This document shows positions 21,133-31,403 of a stretch of DNA of 64,000 bases, piece by piece. Within the stretch, counting starts at the first letter, position 1, and every line of letters starts with the position of its first letter. The notes under the pieces were generated by a model. That model had not been told where the DNA came from. It saw nothing but the letters and a program-made list of their open reading frames with translations, and searched no databases. The stretch covers positions 9,302,001 through 9,366,000 of the forward strand of contig NC_088319.1 in NCBI RefSeq assembly GCF_910592395.1, in the 5' to 3' direction. Source of the DNA: Lineus longissimus. Lineage: Eukaryota; Nemertea; Pilidiophora; Heteronemertea; Lineidae. The position numbers and the translations under genes were made by a program.

Positions 21133-24100
21133 TTACTCCAAGGTTGGCCAGTTCTCCTTGTATTCATTGTACTGGTACTCTAAGTCCTCAAAGTCCTTCA
21201 GAGTATAACATGTTCCTCGGTTATTTATAGGTTCAGGTGCTGCAAAATCAGTTGAAAATATGAATACACTGTGGACTGACTCCACCTCAGCATCATGGAA
21301 AGTGCCTTGCAGTTTTCCTGGGTGCATGAACTTCACATCAACAATCACATGGGCACCTCCATTTTCTGGCACGGGTTTATCTATGTAGCCTGCAAAAAAA
21401 CATCTATTAAAGTAAACCATTATAATTTCAAATTGTTCTTTTCATGAATTTTTTAACTGATGTTTTCCGCTACCATGGGAGTTGATGCCAGAGAGGATGC
21501 TGTAAACAAAAACTACAAGAGGTAGGCCAAGTGTGTGTTAATGATTAGCTTTTAACCAATAGTAGTATCTGTCTTGTCACATCATATTCATGAGTCAGTC
21601 TAGTTATTTCTCGGTGGACTTACCTGGGTACCATCCATTATCGTAAGCTACAGCAACCCACTGGAACTGCTTCAATTCAAGACGGGGTCTCTTCTTCGGT
21701 GGAACATCTACTGGCTCCTTCTATCTCTTGCTGTTCTTCCTTGGTTTTTTTAGTGGTTCGTCTCCAAGTGCAGCTACTTCATCCTGAAGAATCTGTTTTA
21801 GTACGTTATCCTGATGTTTGTGACACTGGCGAAGATGTTTTCCTTGAACGCGTGCACTTGACCACAGAGAAGCCCTGTCAGCCGAAGATTTTCTGCTCAA
21901 CCAACCCATGAAACCAATCCTGGTCCTTTTCAGTGCCAACACTGTAGAGTGATAGTGAAGGGTTGCGTGCCTCCGCCTATTCTGACTACTGTCCAAGTCA
22001 CCAAAGTGACATTCACTTGTTAGATTGTTAACCCCAGAGTTTTTTGTTCTGAGTAGCTCCTCGGCGGAAGGAGTTTCTGAAAGGGCACCACCAGGGAGGA
22101 ATTCTGACAGCTGAGCCTCTATGGTTGCACTCATCCCCTTGGCAATAGCTACAAGTGACTCCTTCAGAAGGGTCATCTCCTCTGGATGTTGTAGCTCGAA
22201 GGCAGCCTTGTAAAGCACAGAGTCCTGCTGGGGAGGGAAATCTTCAAACACTGGCTCCTCCTGTTCAAGCAGTGGAGATGGATCTTCTATCCACTCTGAT
22301 ATTCTGCTGTACAATGGTTGAATGACACCACCCAGTTCTAGATAGTTAACTGTTGAGCTTGTCATACACCACCAGTACGGCTCGGTGACCTTTGCATGGA
22401 AAATTGCCAGTGCTTGTAACAAAGTCACAAGCCTCGCATCTTCAAAATCTAGTTTTAAGGAATTTACTTTCTGATTTTTGTTGACATCATGGTCCCTGAG
22501 TCCCTTCAGCAGTGGCTGCAAGTGACCAATGTGATGCATTATCTCTGAAGCAACTCTGAAGAGACCATTGAAGCGGTTGTCTTCGTACACAGAAAACTGA
22601 CACTTGATTTGGAGGTGGCGACATTGTGCTTCCCACCTATCCCGAATTCCATTTTTCCAGTCGCCCTTTGGCCCCATAAGATCTGACGTATGCAAGACAA
22701 CCCGTGTCACAGCTGTCGTTCTGCCAAACTTGAAGAAGGCCCCATTACTGTCCCGGCCAAGAGGTTTCTCAGCTTCTAGTTCCTTCTGGGTAGCATCAAG
22801 GTTCTTGACAACATGTCTGTGGAACCCCAACAAAACATGTGCCATGCAGTAGAAGGAATAAACAATTTCTTTCTGATGAGGAGAATTGCACTGCTCAAGA
22901 AACTCTGTCCGCCACTCATTCAATTTTCGATTCGTACATTTTTCAGTGGCAGCTCTGTCACTCATAAAGAATGTCAATTTCTCCAGCACTGTCTGGAGAA
23001 AAGGCAGCTCTTCAGTTTGACTAGTATGCCCATCCACCTGTGTTAGCTCCTCAAGTTCTTCAATAGTAAGGTGTTTGAGTGTGTCCGCGTCCTCATGAGC
23101 TACACGCTTAAATCCTAAAGGGAGAACCTCCCCACTTGAGAGGGTCACAGAAGTTTTAACAATTTTCACCTTCAGTCTCTGCGTACCATCACGATTAAGT
23201 CCCCAGTGGTGACTGTCCTTCATTTTTTCTGTATAGTAAGCCTTTACAAGAAAATGACCTTCTTCAGAGATGTTCAAAGCACTTTGCCGCCCAGGTAACC
23301 GAGATAAATCGATGTTGTGATAAAAAATGTGAGAAGACACTGCCTGTATCACAGGTCCAACTTTGTGTGTTGCAACTTCAAGGGCAAGAAGCTCTAGAAC
23401 ACAAGTGCGCACATTTATTGCAAAAGCCTTTCCTCCATCCTCTTTTAAATTGACCTCAATCTCTTTTTCCCTACTTTTGCTCTCCTGTAGCGTATTTTCT
23501 AAATATTTCAAATCAGTACGGAGCCTTGATATTTCGGCTCGATATTTCAGGCAAGACTGGCATTCTGAAGATTCTTCCCGATCAAGATTTTTATAATAGG
23601 ACTTCATACGGACATGCTTTTTTTTTCCTTGTTTTAACATTGTCAAGCTCACCTTCTAAAGAACGTATTTTGTTCTGGAGCTCATACACTTGTGACCTTA
23701 GTTTCTTTTTGTCAGATTGGTTGCATCTATCACGCTTGTCGACGTTAGTTTTAGAATAATGCCCAAGTAGTTTCAGTTTTTCTTCGATAGCATTTGCTCT
23801 GTTTGCAATATTCAAAGTTTTTGTAGCCTGCTCAAGTTCCTTTTTCTTCTGAATGATCAATGAGTTCATACGGTTCAACTGTTTTTCTTTCTTTGCAGTT
23901 TCATATTCTACAAGCCTCTGTTCCTTTACCTCCGGCGAACGTACTGATTGATCAACTGCAGTCCTGCGAAATTCCTCAAGCATAGCAGAATTGGAACTAG
24001 TACCAATAACCTCCAAGGAATCATTAACACTGACACCAACAGCATCCATGAAATCACTAGTGGCGGCATTCTCAGGATCACTGACAGAAGGATGAAAGGA

Positions 24101-24538
24101 TAAGGCTGATGAATTATTCCCAACAGTGGTCGCCTGTAAAGGTTCAGAAGGAGTGTTTGCCTCCAAGGATGCACTGGCAGTTGATGCCTCCAAGGCACTG
24201 TCATCATTCACTACACTTGAAAGAAGATTGCCCAAAAATATTTCCCTGTGAAGACGGTTTTGCTGTTCAGATTTCTTAGACTTCCTTAAAATAGTGTTTT
24301 TAGAAAGAAGTTCTCGTATTTCATTATCAATAAGAAGATGAGATAGAGGCTGCAGACACAAGGCCTCCACCCAACCCTTCTGGACAGTTTCTTCCTTGCA
24401 CAAAATGTGTTCAGCTCAATGACGAGTCCATTTGCGAAAAAGACAGGCTCAACCCTCTTGCACTTCTCATTCAGCAGGTCCTCTTCATGGACATTTGTGT
24501 GTGAGGTCCAGTGTAAACCATGCCTGGTCAGAAGTTGT
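21133..24538 (-). pseudogene. Transposase-like gene of unassigned family, broken
   Basis: Minus-strand segments: 24538 downward (LLTRHGLHWTSHTNVHEED), 24403-23640 (Ser-rich, then a long Lys/Glu coiled coil), 23652-21721 (643 codons), and two short exons 21723-21631 (QFQWVAVAYDNGWYPG, donor CCAG/GTAAGT) and 21394-21133 (acceptor TTTTTGCAG). The large part contains MSDRAATEKCTNRKLNEWR, YSFYCMAHVLLGFHRHV and EPYWWCMTS, a pattern I recall from uncharacterised transposase-like proteins of cnidarians, echinoderms and fish; I cannot name the superfamily. The WVAVAYDNGWYPG end resembles a Tudor/SH3-like fold. Breaks: a frameshift at an A9 run near 23615, an in-frame TAG at 21721-21723 and probably a shift near 24410. 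Confidence 0.55.
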
Positions 24539-24541
24539 CTG

Positions 24542-24804
24542 AAAAATGTAGATATTAAGTGTTAAGAACTATGCACCCTAGCCATCTAAAAAAAATTAAA
24601 AGCTCCAAGTCCAAAGCCTGAACATTATCCCAGGTGAGACCACAGGCCCCGGACCATTCAAGAGAATTAAGTTCAAAGGCCTGTTAACATCTTAATCCCA
24701 GGTGAGACCACATACCCTGGACCACTTAAAAACAATAAAAAAAGCTCCAAAGCCTGTAAATTCAATACTGAACTGGATCTTTTGCCTTAAACACAGCTGA
24801 ACGA
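24542..24804. other. No feature seen except a small direct repeat
   Basis: CATTATCCCAGGTGAGACCA (near 24623) and CTTAATCCCAGGTGAGACCA (near 24690) are about 67 bp apart with similar surroundings, a short diverged tandem duplication. Confidence 0.45.
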
Positions 24805-26176
24805 ATTAAATGTCATGTGGTACAATGATCGAAGTAACGGTCATCTTCAATGGATCATACTGGATGTCAATGGTGCTCAAGGCAAGGAAGAATTCCTCAA
24901 TGATTTCTGGGTTGTCCAGTTGAACATATTGGGTTGACAGGAAGTCAAACAGTACTGAGTTGAATGCAGTCAGGCGATAGATGTTGTTATCACATTTGAC
25001 ATTTAATTTTCCTTTTATGCTTTTGTTTACCTCGGATGTTCGCTAGCGCATTTTACACATAGGGCATACCAGAGTTTTGTTCATGAACAAGTCTTCATTT
25101 TCGATAACTTTTTTGCACCCACCACAGGCTTTGGTCAAAATGACCTCTATTTGTTGAACCGTTGCTTTTGGTAAAGTTTTATTGTCTTCTTGTGGAGGCA
25201 AGTGTTCACATGCAGTTTTGTCGTCAATGTCCACTATTGTTGTTGATGGGGTTGTTGTGAGGTGTTTGATGTTGCCATCTCCTCGAATGGAAATGTTCTT
25301 GAAGCGATAAGACTTGCTGACTTCGATTTGTGGGATGAGTGTCCCCCATAGTTGCAGTGACATCGATGAGTTCTCATCTGCTATTGCGACCACTTTCTTT
25401 TGAACTTCTCGGGAGTAAATGGTTTCAGTTGTTTCTTCTTCGAGTACTTTGGTCACTTTGCCTGCGATGTTTATCTGGACGGATGATAAATGGGGTTGAA
25501 TGACGAAGGGATTATGTAAGTTTATGTTAGTAACTCTACAGCAACTTGTCACACAGGTATCTTCGTTCCATTTGAGAAAGATGAGTGATTGGGACACTCT
25601 TTTAATATCTAGGGTGTTAGATCAGGCTACACTGATACTCAATTAGTCATAGGTGTGCATTTGTTATTACACATAGGTTCATAACCTGATGTGATGAGCA
25701 AAATAGAGAATTCATTTTATGACATATCGGTAACAAGAGTAGTACGAAGCATTATCAACATGAAGGGCGAATTATTTGGCAGCAACACTTGCATTGAATT
25801 TCAAGCGTAAAACTTACAGCAATGTTGAAGTTTCTGGTATAAAGTGGTGGATCTCTACTAATTGTAAAGTGCAGGTTAAGGTATGTTGTTGGTTTGTGGT
25901 ACTTGATGTAATCTCTGGGGACTGGTAGGACTATATTAAAGCTGTATGATTAAATGTAAGTTTGATTACCTTGCACTGTTCGTCAGAATATGAGAGGTAG
26001 TTAATGTACGTTAGTTTGGGAATGTCCAGGACACGTTCTCCTTCTGGCTTTTTTGGTTTATATGACAGCGTGGTCTTGAGGGTGTGTACTGTTGCTGTGG
26101 AGGATAACTTCAAATCCATTTTGGAATGATCCCAAAGATTTGGCATTTCTGATGCCCCTTCTATCTTTACTGCAGT
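24805..26176 (-). pseudogene. RPA1-like single-strand DNA-binding protein, copy 2
   Basis: Exons on the minus strand: about 25970-26176 (acceptor CTTTCAG/AACTG; DIPKLTYINYLSYSDEQCK), about 25820-25920 (DYIKYHKPTTYLNLHF) and about 25600 down to 24805. The last encodes INIAGKVTKVLEEETTETIY, an OB fold with LQLWGTLIPQIE, then a zinc region CGGC...CPMC and LYR-like YRLTAFNSVLFDFL. It aligns with copy 1 throughout. An in-frame TAG at 25043-25045 follows CPMCKMR; copy 1 has Gln (MRQRS) there, so CAG to TAG is the simple explanation. The reading frame reopens and ends at TAA near 24805. Function as for copy 1. Confidence 0.6.
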
Positions 26177-26546
26177 TCTGAAAGAGGAATCAATTGTTAC
26201 GTAAAATAGCTTGTGAAGAGAAAATTTCATGATAATGTTGTCTTTTGAACTTCTTCAAATATTCTATTCTTTAAGTCATTGAAATGTACTCGAGTAGCTG
26301 ATTTGATACTGGTAGAGAATCATTATAGCACAGCAACATGAAGTGTGATTTAAATTCTTTTTCAGGAAGTCATGTTGGTGAAACGAAGCTTTTTGGCATG
26401 TCAAGAGTGCAGCATTTTGCATTGTACTTGTAGTAAATCTGGTTGATGCACATGATGCACTGAAAGTTACAATGTAGTAACTTGGTCATGATGTTGACAT
26501 CTTGAGTATTCAGTCTGAAATGGAAGACAATTTTCTCATGTTATAT
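26177..26546. other. Cys-rich open segment upstream of the RPA-like gene
   Basis: On the minus strand 26518-26376 reads LNTQDVNIMTKLLHCNFQC, then IMCINQIYYKY and CCTLDMPKSF. The Cys pairs suggest a small zinc-binding exon, perhaps of the RPA-like gene or of a Helitron protein. The evidence is weak. Confidence 0.3.
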
Positions 26547-26641
26547 TATTTATTTATTTATTTATTTAAACCTCCAAACAGGAGAACAATGACAAGTACA
26601 ATAGATACATAAAAGTTCAACAAATATGAAATAGTACATGA

Positions 26642-27981
26642 TTAAAAAGCTCGTACCAAAAGTTTGACCAGCCCCCTCTCGCGCGACCCCGGGGAGCAGT
26701 GTCTGTCGTCGAGGAGGAGAGACCTAAGAGAGTCAACTACGCCATCCTCGCCAACAGAGGCCACGCCAACGGGGCAGAGCGAGCGGGGACGGTCTGAAAA
26801 GGCAAGAACAGCAGGCGACACGTGATGGGAGACATCGTGCAACAGTGTACCAGCAGTACAACCACGCCCCGTTAAAAATTCAGCCAAAAGAACAGCGTTA
26901 AGAGCACTAGCCGGGGACCGACGTTTAAAAATACGGTTAAAAAGTAATAACTTACTATTGAGGATCACAGAGGAGACAAGATTAACAGAAATGGCTTTCA
27001 GAAGCTTGCCATGGTGTGATCGCTTCGGTAAACCGAGCACCCGTTTAAAATTATTACTCTGAAAACTGTTTAAAATAGTCAGATCGTGTTTGTTCATATA
27101 CACGCTAGAACATCCAGAGATTGCAATAGGTAAAATAGCGGTTTTCCATAAATACACTTTGGCAGCTGAACATAGGCCCGGATAACTGAAACCTGCACTT
27201 AATAGACTGAAAGCTCGACGCTGAGCAGCAGAGACCCTCTGCTCTACATGTGATGGTGATATCAGGCTTGTACAGAACTTAACACCAAGGATGTCTACCT
27301 CGTCATCTACAGAAATTACATTGTCATCTAAATACCAAACTGGAGTCTTGGATAAGATCTCTTTACCAAATATTATACAACGTGTCTTCTTAAAGCCAAA
27401 GATGAACCGCCACCTATTGGCATATCTTGAGCAAATGTCAATTAGACCCTGTAACCCTGGGGCACTTAACGCCATTAGATTAACATCATCCGCATATGCG
27501 AAGTTATTAAATAAATACTGGGATACACGCAATCCAAGGCCAGAGTTGGAGAGTTCATTAAGTAAGTCATCTGTGAACATTATAAAAAGGAGAGGTGACA
27601 GTATACTACCCTGTCGTATGCCTCGGGTTACTCTAAACTTAACACTGTGTTGACCGTTCCACACAACCAGTGCCCTCAGGCGGGAATACCACTCATACAC
27701 AATGAGCCAGTGATTAAGAGGGATACGGGGTAATAACTTGTACATGAGACCATCATGCCATATCCTGTCAAAGCATTTTTCTGCATCCAAGCTACAGGCA
27801 TAAACAGGGCTTGAATTGGAATTGAAATAAGCTACAGTATTATGTAAGAATGCACATGCCTGATCAGTGCCAAGGCCAGGCCTGAACCCAAATTGAGTTT
27901 CACTACAGTTATCACAGTCAGGTTTGATGAGACATTCCAGCAGTTTAGAATAGCAAGTGCTCACAGTTATAGGACGGTAAT
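26642..27981 (-). pseudogene. LINE reverse transcriptase, 3' part of ORF2
   Basis: RT palm motifs appear in order: YRPITVSTCYSKLLE, QFGFRPGLGTDQA, ACSLDAEKCFDRIWHDGL, RGIRQGSILSPLLFIMF, NNFAYADDVNLMA (the YADD catalytic box), and VDILGVKFCTSL. A thumb and C-terminal region without an obvious RNase H follow. About 445 codons are open without a stop, so the LINE was probably fairly young when the Helentron split it. The apparent start codon lies in the inserted element; the real protein began upstream in the endonuclease half. Confidence 0.85.
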
Positions 27982-27982
27982 T

Positions 27983-28021
27983 AGTCTCCGCCACGGCACG
28001 TAGTGGCCGTGAGAGGAGACT
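27983..28021 (+). repeat. Terminal hairpin at the Helentron 5' end
   Basis: AGTCTCC ... GGAGACT forms the outer stem and CACGGC / GCCGTG the inner stem, so the first 40 bases fold on themselves. The outer arm is the 15-bp subterminal repeat. Confidence 0.65.
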
Positions 28022-28147
28022 CTTGGGTTAGCTAGGAAACTTTCTCGGCAAAATCAACCTCGGCCTAGGGCGCCGATGTGCCTATGCGTGTGTACACGTT
28101 GTAGTGCTTGTGGGTGGATTTCAATTGTCGCAATTTTGTCAAGATTT

Positions 28148-28605
28148 GACACGAAGTTTCGAGAAAACCGCACATTGATAAAATATTCTGCTCTTACGTA
28201 CGGCGAGTTCATTTATTATTCCAAGTCCACGTCGGCAGTACGTCGTTATTCGAGCACTTTGAGCACGGAATACATTGTAGTTTCGTAGATTGTTTTTGCG
28301 GCAATGAGCACTCGGAACGTTACTCGCACGTCTTGGTTCCCTCGGCTGTTCCTAGAGGGCAGGAATAGCACGCCTCCTAGGAACAGCCGAGGGAACCAAG
28401 ACGATGTTCGCACTGACTGCACATGCGCATTCAGAAATGACTGTTCATTTGTTGAAGGTCGCAAAATTTGCAACGAGGTCAGTGTTATAGTAGTTTCGAG
28501 AAAACGACGCTGTAATAAAATATTTTGTTGGCATCTAACGACTATTGACTCATTATTTCAAGTCTTTATCGGTAGTATTAAGTTCTTTGAGCCTTGTTTG
28601 TTGAC
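28148..28605 (+). repeat. Diverged direct repeats around a perfect 27-bp hairpin
   Basis: A 27-bp arm (28329-28355, CGTCTTGGTTCCC...) and its exact inverse (28377-28403) are separated by 21 bases. Diverged direct copies starting GTTTCGAGAAAA lie on each side (28156-28270 and 28493-28605). This may be a small element inserted with a segmental duplication in the Helentron 5' region. Confidence 0.6.
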
Positions 28606-28682
28606 GTTTATTGGCTATTTCACGACAATGCTTCATTTTCCGGTCCGCCATTTTGACAGTCAGGAGTAGCGCTGAAAATCAA

Positions 28683-30140
28683 ACTTCGTCTAGGAATAAT
28701 CAATCTATATTCCCCACTAGGAGAGAAGTCCATGCTCACAACCACAACCTACTTTTCTCCAACTGTTCTAACATTCAACACATACCAGCCTTAGACATCT
28801 ACAAATCAACAAAAACAACAACAACAATTAAAAAAGCCAAGAAAGTAGAACCACAGAACCAAGTAATTCCCCAACAGTCTGATGACTTATACCTAGCTGT
28901 AAATGCAAAAGTCATGCTAATACAGAACCTCGATGTCCAAGACGGATTAGTCAATGGTGCTCAAGGATTCGTAGCAGCCATACCACCACCAGATCCCACA
29001 ACAAACCTTCCACCCTACATATGTGTGACCTTCAAAGATAACAACACCGGTCTAGCCACTATGAAGAAACAAAGAACTAACCACAACATTCCACCAAACA
29101 CAGTCATGATAAAAAGGCAACCACAAATGGAACAGCCAAATGCAAAACGTTTCATACGTCACCAATTCCCACTACAACTAGCATGGGCATGTACAGCACA
29201 TAAAGTACAGGGTATCAGCACAAGTCATGCAGCCATCTCACTCCAAAGAACATTCTCTGCAGGACAGGCATATGTTGCACTAAGTCGGGTCACATCATTA
29301 AAAGGTCTACATCTGCTTGACGATGCACTCAGCAAGATATACTGCAACCAAGCTGTAACCGAAGCAATGATCAACACGCCCATAGCAGATCTGACACCAT
29401 CACAACCTATCACAAACATTCCAGCAACAGAGTACTTCATCATCGCACATCAAAACATTGAAGGACTACAACAGCACAAATCAGCAATGGCAAAAAACAG
29501 TCAAATCAAACAAGCCAACATCATATGTCTTACTGAAACATGGTTACAACACACTGATATAACAAATTCAAGTGTGCAACTACCAAACTATACATTCAGT
29601 CATAACCCACGCAACAAATGCTATAGCACAGACGAACCCAACAGTTCAGCTACATCATTCATCAACAAATCGAAAGGGGGCGTTGGTCTATACATCAAAA
29701 CAGACCAGCAACATGCCATAATAACGTACAACGACCTCAACATTGAGCATATAGTACTACGAAGCCAAACACCAACATTGACAATCGTCAACATCTACAG
29801 ACCCCCAACTTACAACATCACAGACTTCCTGCCACACTTCCTAAAACTTCTCCAAACCACAATTGCTGGAAGTGAAACAAATGAACCAATCATTATAGTT
29901 GGGGACTTCAACCTAGACTTGAACAAACAACCACAAAACCGAATAACAGATATGCTTGCAGACTACGGCTTTACCCAAATGATACAACAAACAACCACCA
30001 AAGGCCACACCCTCCTAGACCATATCTACCAACGCTCCACACCATACAACACAATATTCGGAGTATGCCACACCCACTACAGTTACCACAATATCACTTA
30101 TGCTGCCATCCCCAACCCAAAGGCACCCCCCTTAGAATAG
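28683..30140 (+). CDS. Helentron helicase C-terminus fused to AP-like endonuclease (truncated)
   Basis: The recognisable homology starts near 28700 with IFPTRREVHAHN, then LYLAVNAKVMLIQNLDVQDG LVNGA, typical of the PIF1 C-terminal region. Motifs V and VI follow: LAWACTAHKVQGIS and AYVALSRVTSLKGLHLL. After a short linker comes an endonuclease/exonuclease/phosphatase domain: AHQNIEGLQQH, IICLTETWLQ, GGVGLYIKT, IIIVGDFNLDLN and a terminal HYSYHNITYAAI. This fusion order is diagnostic of Helentrons. Walker A and B motifs and Rep are absent because the N-terminus is lost, so unwinding activity is not expected. The ATG at 28611 opens the frame, but the residues before about 28690 are not helicase-like. 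Confidence 0.85.
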   Translation, partial: TSSRNNQSIFPTRREVHAHNHNLLFSNCSNIQHIPALDIYKSTKTTTTIKKAKKVEPQNQVIPQQSDDLYLAVNAKVMLIQNLDVQDGLVNGAQGFVAAIPPPDPTTNLPPYICVTFKDNNTGLATMKKQRTNHNIPPNTVMIKRQPQMEQPNAKRFIRHQFPLQLAWACTAHKVQGISTSHAAISLQRTFSAGQAYVALSRVTSLKGLHLLDDALSKIYCNQAVTEAMINTPIADLTPSQPITNIPATEYFIIAHQNIEGLQQHKSAMAKNSQIKQANIICLTETWLQHTDITNSSVQLPNYTFSHNPRNKCYSTDEPNSSATSFINKSKGGVGLYIKTDQQHAIITYNDLNIEHIVLRSQTPTLTIVNIYRPPTYNITDFLPHFLKLLQTTIAGSETNEPIIIVGDFNLDLNKQPQNRITDMLADYGFTQMIQQTTTKGHTLLDHIYQRSTPYNTIFGVCHTHYSYHNITYAAIPNPKAPPLE

Positions 30141-30164
30141 CGCCAAACACGATCATGACATAAT

Positions 30165-30652
30165 TATGGCGCTCCAATGCGGTCATAACTCCTTACATAT
30201 CGTTCAACGATAATTCCTACCGTTAAAGTATAATGTAACGACCCTTAAAGTATAATAAGATACCGTTACGATCGAATTCAAAACGCTACACGTCTCTTAG
30301 GACGTCAAATATTATTTAACGCCCGGAGTTCAGCGCTAACGAGGATTAGTGAGTCCACAAACAAACCGTCTCGAAAAGCATGAATTGAAACGAGTGCCCC
30401 GATTGGCTGCAGCAAGGCAATGCGGTAATAAGTCCTTATCCTTCAACGCTATCTTGGTGAGTCACCAAACAAGTTAATTAACGATGTTCGAGCGATAGCG
30501 TCGAATTTATACGAATTAGACTGATGGTGTAACGCGTGGAAATCCTATTTAACTGTATTACATTAACCTTGAATGATAAATACATAGCCATGAACGATAA
30601 ATAGATAACGGTGAACGATATGTAAGGAGTTATGACCTCATTGGAGCGCCAT
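30165..30652. mobile_element. MITE, 488 bp, nested in the Helentron
   Basis: ATGGCGCTCCAATG at the left and its inverse at the right extend as about 47-bp arms through GGTCATAACTCCTTACATAT. A 7-bp direct repeat ACATAAT flanks it (30158-30164 and 30653-30659), a length nearer to hAT/MULE-type transposons than to mariner. There is no coding capacity. It lies just after the endonuclease stop codon. Confidence 0.8.
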
Positions 30653-30659
30653 ACATAAT

Positions 30660-31351
30660 AAGACCTTTTTACTCTGGGCCATTTCAAATCAGTCCGAAGG
30701 TTTCTTGGTGAGAATGCATCATGTAATTGTTTATTCACTTGTCGAGATATCACTTGCATGCACAATTCCCGTTAATACCCCCTTGGAAACCAGAATACGA
30801 CTTCCAAATAACCCCAGCTTCCGGGTCTAGACACTTCTTCACTACATGCGGTTTCACGTTTAGTCTGCATTCCAGGGTGAAGAAAGAGGCCTATTATGCA
30901 AACCCATCCAAACCACTCAAGATAAAAACTTGCAAGACTACCAAACACTTGTATATAATGTTATCATTATGTTAGTACAGATATCAATAAAAAACATTTT
31001 GAACAAATAAAGCCTCCCCCTTTCATTCATGCCCACCCCCATACACTTAACACACCCCGCCAAAAAGTCCAACCCCTTCCATGGCTACGATAAACCGAAA
31101 ATATTCGCTGATGCTTATTTTCGCCGATTCAAGGAAATTCCGTTAATAATACATGTGGATATCTTGGCTTTTCGCAATTCCACATGTAACAAGCCCCACT
31201 TAACCCCATTAACAATTTACAATTCACACTTGTCATTTCGCAAATTATTTGCACCCGCTAAAGTAGCAAAATATAACAGCCAGCTAAATGTCCCACGTTT
31301 AAATTATCGCTACCACAAACACAACAAAACCTTTCACCACAGCAGCCTTAC
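30660..31351 (+). other. Helentron 3' region without a recognised gene
   Basis: An open frame at 31029-31418 crosses the element end and has no motif. I treat the segment as non-coding 3' sequence. Confidence 0.5.
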
Positions 31352-31403
31352 GCCGTGGCGGAGACTTCAGAGTATGCCTGCAGACTCAACTGACAATTCT
31401 AGT
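31352..31403 (+). terminator. Helentron 3' end: subterminal repeat and hairpin
   Basis: GCCGTGGCGGAGACT (31352-31366) is the inverse of the 5' subterminal repeat. It is followed by an imperfect hairpin GAGTATGC-CT-GCAGACTC and then CAACTGACAATTCTAGT to the end. In rolling-circle transposons a 3' hairpin is thought to signal termination of transfer (family knowledge); function here is inferred. Confidence 0.6.

Larger units (their letters stand above)
27982..31403 (+). mobile_element. Helentron-like element (rolling-circle transposon), 3.4 kb
   Basis: It lies in the LINE reading frame exactly between two T residues (27981 and 31404) with no target duplication, which is the Helentron signature. 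A 15-bp subterminal inverted repeat AGTCTCCGCCACGGC occurs at 27983-27997 and inverted at 31352-31366, asymmetrically placed (1 bp versus 37 bp from the ends). A hairpin (GAGTATGC / GCAGACTC, about 31370-31387) follows the right copy near the 3' end. The element encodes a PIF1-type helicase C-terminus fused to an endonuclease on the plus strand. The Rep domain and the helicase N-terminus are missing, so this is an internally deleted copy. Confidence 0.82.

Noticed and set aside
26642-27994. Start codon of the LINE RT at 27994
   Set aside because: It would be GTG and lies in the inserted Helentron end; the true frame continues from the endonuclease half at 31404.
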